Origin: Bacteroidales bacterium UBA4333
GTDB lineage: Bacteria; Bacteroidota; Bacteroidia; Bacteroidales; Paludibacteraceae
Assembly: GCA_002394335.1 (NCBI GenBank)
Contig: DGTP01000015.1
Location: 62,001-126,000, forward strand
DNA length: 64,000 nt
Reading direction: 5' to 3'
Each line of letters starts with the position of its first letter. The stretch's first letter is position 1. Positions 42,217-49,856 of the stretch are shown here, piece by piece. The notes beneath the pieces were generated by a model. It made no database searches. It saw only the letters and a list, made by a program, of their open reading frames with translations, and was not told where the DNA came from. A program made the translations under genes and the position numbers.

Positions 42217-42933
42217 ATGGGAAGAGCTTTTGAATACCGCAAAGCAACCAAACTGAAACGTTGGGGCCATATGGCTCGTACGTTTACCAAACTGGGTAAA
42301 GAGATCACCATCGCAGCACGCGATGGTGGTCCGGATCCCGACAGCAACCCCCGTCTGCGTACGCTCATCCAGCAGTGCAAGAAGGAGAACATGCCGAAAG
42401 AGAACATCGACCGCGCCATCAAGAAAGCGACCGACAAGTCCTCCGAAGGCTACAAAGAGATCAACTACGAAGGCTACGGACCTCACGGTATCGCCATCTT
42501 CGTGGAGACCGCTACCGACAACAACATGCGTACCGTAGCCAATGTCCGCTCCTACTTCACCAAGCACGGCGGATCGCTCGGCACACAGGGATGTCTGCAG
42601 TTCCTCTTCGACCGCAAGGCATGCTTCACCGTAACCATGAAAGATGGCATTGACCTCGACGAACTGGAGCTGGAGCTGATCGACTTCGGCGTGGAAGAAT
42701 TAGGTATCGACGAGGAGGAAGGCACCATCGTCATCTACGGCGATTTTGCACAGGCGAACGCCATGCAGAAGTACCTTGAGGAGAACGGATTCGAGATCCA
42801 GTCCTGCGAGTTTGTACGCATCCCGAACGACACCAAGGAACTCTCCGACGAGGACAAAGAGGCTGTACAGAAACTCATCGACCGCATCGAGGAAGACGAG
42901 GACGTACAGAATGTCTTCACCAACATGGCTTAA
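42217..42933 (+). CDS. yebC: YebC/PmpR-family protein
   Basis: A 238-residue protein of the YebC family: GRAFEYRKATKLKRWGHMAR at the start, GGPDPDSNPRLRTLIQQCKK, MPKENIDRAIKKATD, then NYEGYGPHGIAIFVE and FTKHGGSLGT. Members were called transcriptional regulators (PmpR); recent work on relatives supports a role at the ribosome, relieving stalls, so the label regulator should be read with care. It lies 26 bases after the OmpA-type gene and 20 before rsmG. Confidence 0.95.
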   Translation: MGRAFEYRKATKLKRWGHMARTFTKLGKEITIAARDGGPDPDSNPRLRTLIQQCKKENMPKENIDRAIKKATDKSSEGYKEINYEGYGPHGIAIFVETATDNNMRTVANVRSYFTKHGGSLGTQGCLQFLFDRKACFTVTMKDGIDLDELELELIDFGVEELGIDEEEGTIVIYGDFAQANAMQKYLEENGFEIQSCEFVRIPNDTKELSDEDKEAVQKLIDRIEEDEDVQNVFTNMA

Positions 42934-42953
42934 TCCGTAGCTGAGAGTCGAAG

Positions 42954-43574
42954 ATGATTTCGCAGTATTTTACATTGACAACCCGTCAGGCTGAGCAGTT
43001 TGCCCGGCTTGACGGGTTGTATCGTGACTGGAACAGCAAGATCAATGTCATCTCCCGCAAGGACATAGACCACCTCTATGACCACCATATACTCCATTCT
43101 CTGGCTATAGCCGAGGCACTGCGTTTTCAGCCGGGGACGGAGATCATCGATGTGGGCACGGGAGGCGGTTTCCCCGGCATCCCGCTGGCAATCCTTTTCC
43201 CCGAATGTCGTTTCACGCTGCTGGACTCTGTCGGCAAGAAGATCAAGGTGGCTCAAGCGGTAGCGGATGCTGTCGGGCTGACCAATGTGGAGTGTGTCCA
43301 ATCGCGCATCGAAGAGGAGAAGAGGCAGTACGACTTTGTGGTCTCGCGCGGGGTAATGCCCCTGCCGGACTTGGTCAGACTCACCCGGAAGAATATCTCC
43401 CGCACACAGCGCAACGCCATGCCTAACGGCTGGCTGATCCTCAAAGGCGGCAACCTACATGACGAACTCAAACCCTTCCGCACCCTTGCCGAAGTGACCC
43501 CCGTCAGCGAGTTCTTCAAAGACGAGTGGTTCAACGAGAAGTATATCATCTATCTCCCCTACACCGGAGGATAA
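42954..43574 (+). CDS. rsmG: 16S rRNA (guanine-527-N7) methyltransferase
   Basis: A 206-residue SAM-dependent enzyme. The RsmG pattern is present: WNSKINVISRKDID, LYDHHILHSL, then the SAM loop IIDVGTGGGFPGIPLAI (about 62-78), LLDSVGKKI, and FVVSRGVMPLPDLV. Length matches the family. It modifies G527 of 16S rRNA; loss gives low-level streptomycin resistance in some bacteria. The start at 42954 follows a short GAGAGTCGAAG stretch. It is 3 bases before the metallo-hydrolase gene. Confidence 0.94.
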   Translation: MISQYFTLTTRQAEQFARLDGLYRDWNSKINVISRKDIDHLYDHHILHSLAIAEALRFQPGTEIIDVGTGGGFPGIPLAILFPECRFTLLDSVGKKIKVAQAVADAVGLTNVECVQSRIEEEKRQYDFVVSRGVMPLPDLVRLTRKNISRTQRNAMPNGWLILKGGNLHDELKPFRTLAEVTPVSEFFKDEWFNEKYIIYLPYTGG

Positions 43575-43577
43575 ACC

Positions 43578-44132
43578 ATGACTGTCAAGACCTTCTATTT
43601 CAATCCCTTCAGAGAGTGCACCTATATCCTCTCGGACGAGGAGAAACGGGCACTGATCATCGATGCCGGGATGTACGACGAACGCGAACAAGCGCGGTTT
43701 GCCGGATACATAGCCCAAGAGCAGCTGTGCCCCATCGCCATCCTTATCACCCACTCCCACCCCGATCATATATGCGGTCTGGAGTGGCTCCAAGAGCAGT
43801 ACGGCCTGCTTCCGCAAGCGCCCGAAAGGCTCTTCGGGGCACTGGCTTCCAAAGGCTGGCAGAGCCCTGTGGAGGTGCTTCCCACCCCCGGACACAAAGA
43901 GGACTGCGTATGCTACTATCTGCCGGAAGAGAAGATCCTCTTCACCGGAGACACCCTCTTCCAAGAGTCGGTCGGACGCACGGATCTCGAAGGAGGAGAC
44001 TACCGGCAACTCATCCGGTCGCTGCAGTCACTAATGCGGCTGGACGACGATATAACCATCTATCCGGGACACGGCTATCCGTCCACCATCGGACACGAGA
44101 GAAAGCACAATCCGTTTTTAGTCAAGAGTTGA
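43578..44132 (+). CDS. Metallo-beta-lactamase fold hydrolase (glyoxalase II-like)
   Basis: A 184-residue protein with the metal motif THSHPDH (58-64: H59, H61, D63, H64), then TPGHKEDC (third His), FTGDTLF (bridging Asp) and YPGHGYPS (last His). It is the short glyoxalase II-like type common in Bacteroidota, which hydrolyses a thioester such as a glutathione- or thiol-bound acyl group; the real substrate is unknown. The end is followed by a GAGAGCTAAGAG simple repeat. The same region has a long open frame on another frame, which is not a gene before 44150. Confidence 0.88.
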   Translation: MTVKTFYFNPFRECTYILSDEEKRALIIDAGMYDEREQARFAGYIAQEQLCPIAILITHSHPDHICGLEWLQEQYGLLPQAPERLFGALASKGWQSPVEVLPTPGHKEDCVCYYLPEEKILFTGDTLFQESVGRTDLEGGDYRQLIRSLQSLMRLDDDITIYPGHGYPSTIGHERKHNPFLVKS

Positions 44133-44149
44133 GAGCTAAGAGTATTATT

Positions 44150-45442
44150 ATGGCATTGTTTCTGGTGCTGGTACTGCCGCTGGCGGCGGCTAAACCGACC
44201 AAAGAACAGAAACGCATCGCCCAACGGGATATACACATCCGCTTGGCGCAACTCTATATGGAACAAAACGACTTCGTCGATGCCTATGAGCATATGACTA
44301 TCGCTCTGGAGAACGACCCACGTTGTGCCCCCTGCTATGCCATGCGCGGCGAGATAGCCATGGAACGGGAATACCTGCCTCTGGCTGCCGGCAACTACCG
44401 CCAAGCCTGCCTCTACGCACCCGACAGCGCCACCTATCATATGGAATATGCGCGCGCGCTGATGTTTCTCGACAGCACCGGTTCGGCTGCCATCCATCTG
44501 GAGCAGGCACTCCGGCTCAATCCCGACCTGCTGGAGGCGGAACGCCTCACAGCCCTGAACCTTTACCTGCAAGACGACTATCGACACGCCATCGATACCC
44601 ATTTGGCGTATATGCACCATTTCATGTTCGCCGAGCATTACGCTCCCGAACAGGAGGAGCTGTTTCTCACTATCCCCGATTCGCTGGCTAACGAATACCT
44701 GCTCCGCCGCCTCGACTCGTGCGTCAGACACTCGGAGGGCGATATACAGAACATGTACCGCACCACGTTTACGAAAGTGCTCTATCAGGTGCTCGGCACC
44801 CGCCTTATCGACTGCTACCAACAGGGACGCTGGGCGGCGGCGCAACGCATCGTTGAGCGGCTGCAACAGACCGAACCTGCCGACTACTCGCTCTACCTCC
44901 TGCACGGGCAATGCGCTTTCGAGCAAGAGCAGTTCAAGATCTCGGAGAGAGACTGGCTCTATGCCGGAGAGAAAGACAGTACCCATGCCTCGATGGCTTA
45001 CCACCTCTTGGGATGCCAGTACTACTACCAGAAACGCTACGCCGAAGCCATCGAAGCCCTGGACGAGAGCATCCGCCATGACCGGACCAAGAATCCCCAC
45101 GCCTATCTCTTCCGCGGCAGAAGCTATCTCGCGCTGGGCGACACCCTCGTGGCGAACGAAGATTTTGAAACCATCCTGGAGGAAGACACCTCCTATTACA
45201 ATAGTGTCCGCCAGTTTGCGCTCCTCTATCTGGGCGAAAGAGAAGAGGCGGTGAACTGGCAGGAGAACCTGCTCAGGACAGCCCCCAAGAGCGATATTTA
45301 CTTCTCGGCTGCCTGTTTCTATGCCCTCTTGGGAGAGGACGAACAAGCCGGACGGATGCTCGACGAAGCCATAGCTGCCGGTTATCACAGCATGACATCC
45401 ATCCGCTATAGTCCGGAACTAAGCCATATACGACAACCATGA
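44150..45442 (+). CDS. Secreted or periplasmic TPR-repeat protein
   Basis: A 430-residue protein. Start ATG 44150 (MALFLVLVLPLAAAKPTKEQ), a signal-like segment of 15 residues. The frame is open far upstream, but that part is the shadow of the hydrolase gene. TPR units appear throughout: LAQLYMEQNDFVDAYEHMTIALENDP, AAGNYRQACLYAPDSATYH, AIEALDESIRHDRTKNPHAY, and others, about nine in all. It is a scaffold for protein contacts. It overlaps the next gene by 4 bases, so it may act with the LRR proteins. Partner unknown. Confidence 0.85.
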   Translation: MALFLVLVLPLAAAKPTKEQKRIAQRDIHIRLAQLYMEQNDFVDAYEHMTIALENDPRCAPCYAMRGEIAMEREYLPLAAGNYRQACLYAPDSATYHMEYARALMFLDSTGSAAIHLEQALRLNPDLLEAERLTALNLYLQDDYRHAIDTHLAYMHHFMFAEHYAPEQEELFLTIPDSLANEYLLRRLDSCVRHSEGDIQNMYRTTFTKVLYQVLGTRLIDCYQQGRWAAAQRIVERLQQTEPADYSLYLLHGQCAFEQEQFKISERDWLYAGEKDSTHASMAYHLLGCQYYYQKRYAEAIEALDESIRHDRTKNPHAYLFRGRSYLALGDTLVANEDFETILEEDTSYYNSVRQFALLYLGEREEAVNWQENLLRTAPKSDIYFSAACFYALLGEDEQAGRMLDEAIAAGYHSMTSIRYSPELSHIRQP

Positions 45443-46557
45443 GAAAACTGTTTCTGCTGATATTACTGCTGCCTGTCAGCCTCTGGGGCTATGATTTCCA
45501 GGCGGGGCACCTCTTCTACACCGTGCTCAGCGACAGCACCGTCGAAGTCTGCTGCGAGCACCCCGGAGAGGTCGCGCTCTATGGCAGGCTGCGCAAACTG
45601 ACCATCCCCTCCTCCGTCTGCCATGACAGCCTCTCCTATACCGTAATTGGCATAGGAAAAAGAGCGTTTCACGACTGCCCCAAACTGCGGCGGATACGGT
45701 TGCCGGAGAGCCTGCTGTATATCGACAGCGCGGCATTCGAGGGCTTGTCTTCGCTCGACAGCGTCACCCTGCCCTCCCGCTTGGCACGCATCGCCGACAA
45801 TGCCTTTCAGAACTGCACCACGCTCGGTTATATCGACCTGCCGGCTTCGACAGACTCGATCGGGGAGAATGTGTTTATGGGTTGTACCAGACTACGCCGG
45901 CTAACCGTCGATCCCCTCAATGAGCGGTACGACAGCCCTAATGGGTGTAACGGAGTGGTAGAGCGCGCCACCGGCAAACTCTTCGCCACCTGCACACGCA
46001 CCTCCATCCCCGACAAACTCAAAGAGATAGGTACACAGGCGTTTGCCTACCGCTCCAATATAGAGCAGGCACTCATCCCCGAAGGGGTGGAATGCATAGG
46101 CTATGCCGCTTTTGCAGGCTGTATCGCCCTGGACACGGTATCCCTGCCCTCCACGCTCGACTCCCTCGGCGAATGGGCGTTCTACGGATGCCAGAGCCTG
46201 AGACATATAGCCCTGCCGGAGTCCCTGAAGACTATACCATACAACTGCTTTGCCGAGTGCAACGACCTGAGGGAGATAGCCCTGCCCGAACGCACGGACA
46301 GCCTTGCCAACCGGGCATTCTATTTCTCCGGCATACGAACCGCCAGACTGAACAATGTGAGGGTTATAGGCGAACGGTGTTTTGCCGGATGCCGGTTCTT
46401 AAGAGAGGTCTGTCTCTCCGGCGTGCCGGAGTTTATCGACCCCTCCGCATTGGAGAACTGCCCGGCGCTGGAGGCTATCTACGTACCTGCCGGACAGCGC
46501 AAACGGGTACAGAAAATGCTCCCAAAGCCATTCCATAAGATCATTATAGAACATTAG
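45439..46557 (+). CDS. Secreted BspA-type leucine-rich repeat protein
   Basis: A 372-residue protein with a signal (MRKLFLLILLLPVSLWG). At least ten LRR_5 units of about 23 residues follow, with the pattern I...AF..C..L..I.LP.S, e.g. VIGIGKRAFHDCPKLRRIRLPES and CIGYAAFAGCIALDTVSLPST. The BspA/TpLRR class is used for surface binding in Bacteroidota. A non-repeat island lies at ~165-195 (NERYDSPNGCNGVVERATG). No T9SS tail is seen. It precedes another LRR gene by 5 bases. Confidence 0.9.
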   Translation: MRKLFLLILLLPVSLWGYDFQAGHLFYTVLSDSTVEVCCEHPGEVALYGRLRKLTIPSSVCHDSLSYTVIGIGKRAFHDCPKLRRIRLPESLLYIDSAAFEGLSSLDSVTLPSRLARIADNAFQNCTTLGYIDLPASTDSIGENVFMGCTRLRRLTVDPLNERYDSPNGCNGVVERATGKLFATCTRTSIPDKLKEIGTQAFAYRSNIEQALIPEGVECIGYAAFAGCIALDTVSLPSTLDSLGEWAFYGCQSLRHIALPESLKTIPYNCFAECNDLREIALPERTDSLANRAFYFSGIRTARLNNVRVIGERCFAGCRFLREVCLSGVPEFIDPSALENCPALEAIYVPAGQRKRVQKMLPKPFHKIIIEH

Positions 46558-46562
46558 CCGAG

Positions 46563-47390
46563 ATGAGAAAAACCATACTTGTTATCATAGCCGCCATAGT
46601 GGCAATAGGAGCCGTAGTCGGGGGGATCGTGCTCCACCGGGTGACCTACCTGAGCTATCCCGAAGGCAAAGACCATATCGACTACCGCGATGTGCCCGAT
46701 AATATCCTGCTCCGGGAGGTCTCTATACCGGCGTCGGCTACGTATATAGCGCGGTACAGCTTCTATTTCTGCGAGTCGCTGCGCAAGGTACATATGCACG
46801 AGGGGATGGAGCAGATCGGCGCACGCGCTTTTGCCGGATGCCGGGGGTTGCGGGAGATCGAACTACCCTCTACCGTCTGGTATATAGGCGCAGGGGCGTT
46901 CCGCTTCTGCGACAATCTGCAGAAGGTGACCATGCCGCCCAAACTGGACTCTATACGGCACAACACCTTTGCTTACTGCTTCAAGCTGCACGAGTTCACG
47001 ATGCCGGATAGCGTGACATATATCGGCACGAGTGCGTTTGACATGTGCGCCGAACTGAATAATATCGAACTGCCTTCCACCCTGGAGTATATCGGCGAGA
47101 GTGCGTTCTTCGACTGCGCTTCGCTGGACAGCATTATCATCCCCAAAAAGGTCAAAGTCCTGCGTCATATGACGTTCGGCAACTGCACCAACTTGCAGCA
47201 TATCACGCTTTTAGGACGGCTGGATACAATCCACCCCATGGCATTGCACAAGTGCGACAAGCTGCAGGAGATACGTATCCCCAAGGGCACCAAGTGGCAT
47301 TACCGACGCGTGCTTGACCGCAACAATCTCTCCCAATACAAAGACCTCCTGCGTGAACAAAAAACCATTCACAGAAGACCCCAGCGCTGA
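46563..47390 (+). CDS. BspA-type leucine-rich repeat protein with N-terminal membrane anchor
   Basis: A 275-residue protein. One hydrophobic segment (5-25, TILVIIAAIVAIGAVVGGIVL) anchors it, and about eight LRR_5 units follow (YIGAGAFRFCDNLQKVTMPPKL, YIGTSAFDMCAELNNIELPSTL). The C-terminus is basic (REQKTIHRRPQR). It is a paralogue of the neighbour. A terminator (47408) and a GTACGA repeat follow directly. Confidence 0.88.
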   Translation: MRKTILVIIAAIVAIGAVVGGIVLHRVTYLSYPEGKDHIDYRDVPDNILLREVSIPASATYIARYSFYFCESLRKVHMHEGMEQIGARAFAGCRGLREIELPSTVWYIGAGAFRFCDNLQKVTMPPKLDSIRHNTFAYCFKLHEFTMPDSVTYIGTSAFDMCAELNNIELPSTLEYIGESAFFDCASLDSIIIPKKVKVLRHMTFGNCTNLQHITLLGRLDTIHPMALHKCDKLQEIRIPKGTKWHYRRVLDRNNLSQYKDLLREQKTIHRRPQR

Positions 47391-47407
47391 CAGAGTATAG
47401 AACAACG

Positions 47408-47436
47408 AAAAACCGCCCCAACCGGAGCGATTTTTC
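47408..47436 (+). terminator. Terminator after the LRR genes
   Basis: AAAAACCGCCCC and GGAGCGATTTTT form a stem around AACC. It is the same module as at 30583 and 58484. Confidence 0.8.
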
Positions 47437-47857
47437 TGTGTTTATTTACGATTTATTGATGTACGATGTACGATTTATTTACGATTTGGCGCTTCGCGGT
47501 AATGTACGATTTTCAGACCTTCGTCCTTTCTCCCCTTCGTAAATCCTTCGTACATCGTACATCCGTCCTTCGTACATCAATTTGTTTTGTATGTTTTTTT
47601 CTTTCAGTCAAAAATTATCAAAAATGATTCAAAAATTATTTTTTATTTTCACTTATGTCCCATTAAAATCCAAAACCAATTATCTACACTATTGAAATAT
47701 AGTATGTTATGGCGATATTTCAAGTGCGACGACAAAGGTACGGAATTTTTTCGTATCGGACTACTGATTAAAATAATTTGCATATAGATAATCAACTCAT
47801 AATAAGCATTTTACACATCACACAACTTTGTATCACACAACTTTGTATTAGATTTAT
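47437..47857. repeat. GTACGA-rich repeat plus inverted A/T-rich dispersed repeat
   Basis: 47450-47580 mirrors 30436-30570 (inverse order, with the same GCGCTTCGCGG centre) and resembles 58535-58660. 47590-47680 is an inverted copy of the A/T-rich flank of the giant gene (26098-26175). 47827-47850 contains ACACAACTTTGTATT twice. No gene is seen. Confidence 0.7.
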
Positions 47858-47888
47858 TTGCATATATCAAAAAAAAGTAGTACCTTTG
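47858..47888 (+). promoter_or_regulatory. Promoter for the second AAA/DUF4143 ATPase gene
   Basis: TTG at 47858-47860 and TACCTTTG at 47881-47888, 20 bases apart. The leader to ATG 47983 is about 88 bases and is filled by three direct repeats. Confidence 0.85.
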
Positions 47889-47894
47889 CAGCCG

Positions 47895-47982
47895 AAAGTC
47901 GCTTGAAAAAGGTGCAGTACTTGCAGAAAAGTCGTACCAAAAAGGTGTTATAGTAATAAAAAAGTCACTATAAAAAGGTGTT
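47895..47982 (+). repeat. Three 33-bp direct repeats in the leader of the second ATPase gene
   Basis: The 20-base block AAAGTC, five bases, AAAAAGGTG starts at 47895, 47928 and 47961, exactly 33 bases apart. In the last two units the block is followed by TTAT; in the third this runs into the start codon (GTGTTATG). The array spans the whole leader, as in the other ATPase gene, but the sequence is unrelated to the 35-bp repeats there. Confidence 0.85.
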
Positions 47983-49320
47983 ATGTATAGACGGAAAATC
48001 GAAACTATCCTTCAAAATTGGAAGGACCAAGCAAAGCGTAAACCAGTAATTATCAAGGGTGTACGTCAGTGTGGTAAAACAAGTTCAGTCCAGGCGTTTG
48101 CTCAAATGAACTATGAGCATGTAATCTACCTGAATTTTCATGAAAAAAAGTCCTACAAATCATTCTTTAACGGAGACTTGGATGTAGAGACAATAACCAC
48201 TAATATCGCTCTTGGGATTATCGGAACGCAGTTTGTGCCTGGCAAGACATGCCTGATCTTTGACGAGATACAAGATTGTCCTCGTGCGCGTGCTTCCCTT
48301 AAGTTTTTCTGTCTCGATGGCAGATATGATGTGCTATGTACCGGTTCGTTGCTTGGCGTTAATGGTTATAAAACGAAAGAAGAGCAGCAAGAAGAAGAGG
48401 AGGCTTCTATCCCTGTCGGTTTCGAGGAAATCGTGTACATGTACCCCATGGATTTTGAGGAATGGTTGTGGGCAAACGGCATTCAGCCGGAGCACATAGA
48501 CACCTTGCGGCAGCATCTGGCAGACGAGGAACCTCTCAACGAGACTTTCCACCATCGTTTCCGTCAGTTATTACTCCAATATGTGTTCATTGGTGGTATG
48601 CCGGAAGCGGTAGAGAAATTCCTGACGACACACAACATGGGCGAGACGCGCAAAGTACAACTAAGTATTATTGAAAGTTACGAATCCGATATGATCAAAT
48701 ATGCTCCGGTTGCCGATAAACCGCGTATTCGTGAGTGTTTTGAGTCTATCCCTAAACAGTTGGCGCGTGATTATAAGAAATTTACCTATACCGTTATTCG
48801 TCCCAATGCCAAAGGGCGTGACTATGCCGGTAGCTTGCAGTGGATTGAGGATGCAGGAATCATTCGCCGTTGCTACAACACAGAGATAACAGAACTACCG
48901 CTGGAAGGTGTAGCCATTAGAGACCAGTTCAAAGTATATATGGCTGATACGGGGCTGCTCATCTGTATGTTAGAGGAAGGAACTGCTTGGAGCATCATGC
49001 AAGGCGATCTGGGGGCGTATAAAGGTGCGATATATGAAAACTTAATGGCGGATATCTTAGGTAAAATGGGGCGTAAACTCTATTATTTTCATAAAGATAG
49101 CGGATTGGAGATCGACTTTTTGATGCGCTATAAGAACGAGTGCGTGTTAGTGGAATGCAAAGCCCGGACCGGTAATGCAAAATCAACCAGTACCATTCTC
49201 AAACATCCCGAAAAGTATCATGTCAAGCATGCGATTAAGTGCGGTGACTATAATATAGGGCGGCAAGGTGCGCTACTGACAATACCGTTCTATATGGCTT
49301 TTCTACTGAAAGAATTATAA
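47983..49320 (+). CDS. AAA ATPase with C-terminal DUF4143 (second copy)
   Basis: A 445-residue protein of the AAA_14/DUF4143 family. Walker A GVRQCGKT (26-33), Walker B CLIFDEIQDCPRARAS, LCTGSLLGV, then the family block YMYPMDFEEWLWANGI and VFIGGMPEAVEKFL. DUF4143 shows YMADTGLLI, YENLMADILGKMG and the nuclease-like GLEIDFLMRYKNECVLVECKAR. It has only moderate likeness to the protein at 26593-27942, so it is an old paralogue or was acquired separately. An acidic loop (EEQQEEEEAS) lies at about 130-142. Function unknown. Low G+C and the leader repeats set it apart from the neighbours. Confidence 0.9.
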   Translation: MYRRKIETILQNWKDQAKRKPVIIKGVRQCGKTSSVQAFAQMNYEHVIYLNFHEKKSYKSFFNGDLDVETITTNIALGIIGTQFVPGKTCLIFDEIQDCPRARASLKFFCLDGRYDVLCTGSLLGVNGYKTKEEQQEEEEASIPVGFEEIVYMYPMDFEEWLWANGIQPEHIDTLRQHLADEEPLNETFHHRFRQLLLQYVFIGGMPEAVEKFLTTHNMGETRKVQLSIIESYESDMIKYAPVADKPRIRECFESIPKQLARDYKKFTYTVIRPNAKGRDYAGSLQWIEDAGIIRRCYNTEITELPLEGVAIRDQFKVYMADTGLLICMLEEGTAWSIMQGDLGAYKGAIYENLMADILGKMGRKLYYFHKDSGLEIDFLMRYKNECVLVECKARTGNAKSTSTILKHPEKYHVKHAIKCGDYNIGRQGALLTIPFYMAFLLKEL

Positions 49321-49377
49321 TCAATCTCCTTTCCCATAAACCGGTAGGCATTCCAGACGGTGCCTTTACTAACACGA

Positions 49378-49523
49378 GGGTGTGTCAAAAATCGAAGTTG
49401 ATTTTTTAATAAGTCCAAAATTACCCAAAATTATCCCAAAATTCTTTATAATAGTCAACAATTAAAGACAATTATCAACAATTATTGATAAAAAGGGGGT
49501 GTGCCAATAGTTTTGACACACCC
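49378..49523. repeat. 146-bp element bounded by a 13-bp perfect inverted repeat
   Basis: GGGTGTGTCAAAA (49378-49390) is inverted as TTTTGACACACCC (49511-49523). The inside is A/T-rich, with ATTATC repeats. The right arm can also fold locally with GGGTGTGCCAA (49497-49507). It may be a terminator-like structure for the ATPase gene or a small MITE-like element. Confidence 0.5.
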
Positions 49524-49526
49524 TCC

Positions 49527-49616
49527 CGTTGTTTACGTTGTTTACGGTGTTTCCGTTGTTTACGTTGTTTACGTTTCCTTCGTAATACTGTCATTACGTA
49601 AACTACGCGAAGCCTA
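49527..49616. repeat. GTTTACGTT simple repeat
   Basis: Five copies of GTTTACG or GTTTCCG in 50 bases, then ATTACGTAAACTACGCG. The same type lies at 16740-16792. Confidence 0.6.
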
Positions 49617-49772
49617 TTACCACTGGTCCGACGGGATATCCTGGAAACTCATGGATTGAGTCGAAGCTGATTGATCCTGCATTAAGAGAATCGATGCTAA
49701 TTGAACAACCTGCATTTCGGGCTGAATATAGTTCTTTTTAGCCGCGAGGGCACGATTAATCATATTTTTCAT
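49617..49772 (-). CDS. Small Trp-ended peptide (51 residues) next to a surface-protein gene
   Basis: A 51-residue frame (MKNMINRALAAKKNYIQPEM) ending in DIPSDQW. It resembles the 43-residue frame at 61554-61685: both have KxYxQPE followed by V and an aliphatic-Ala stretch, and both end in an acidic residue-Gln-Trp. Each lies just downstream of a T9SS-like surface-protein gene, in the same direction. No signal peptide. The function is unknown; such short proteins are seen in Bacteroidales but are seldom annotated. Confidence 0.55.
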   Translation of the reverse strand: MKNMINRALAAKKNYIQPEMQVVQLASILLMQDQSASTQSMSFQDIPSDQW

Positions 49773-49810
49773 TGTTCACAAATTTAACAAATTAAACAAA
49801 TCGTAGTAAG

Positions 49811-49856
49811 CATCCCTTCGCCCCTCCCCCAAAGGGAAGGGCTTAGGGGGCGGCTT
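49811..49856. repeat. C/T-rich palindromic repeat after the 1734-residue protein gene
   Basis: CCCTTCGCCCCTCCCCC, AAAGGGAAGGGCTTAGGGGGCGG can fold into a hairpin; it has the same style as the repeat within ribBA and the one at 61755-61785. It may serve as transcription end signal. Confidence 0.6.

Noticed and set aside
43526..44149. Upstream extension of the TPR protein frame across the metallo-hydrolase gene
   Set aside because: The overlapping hydrolase has all metal ligands. The TPR protein has a signal-like start at ATG 44150.
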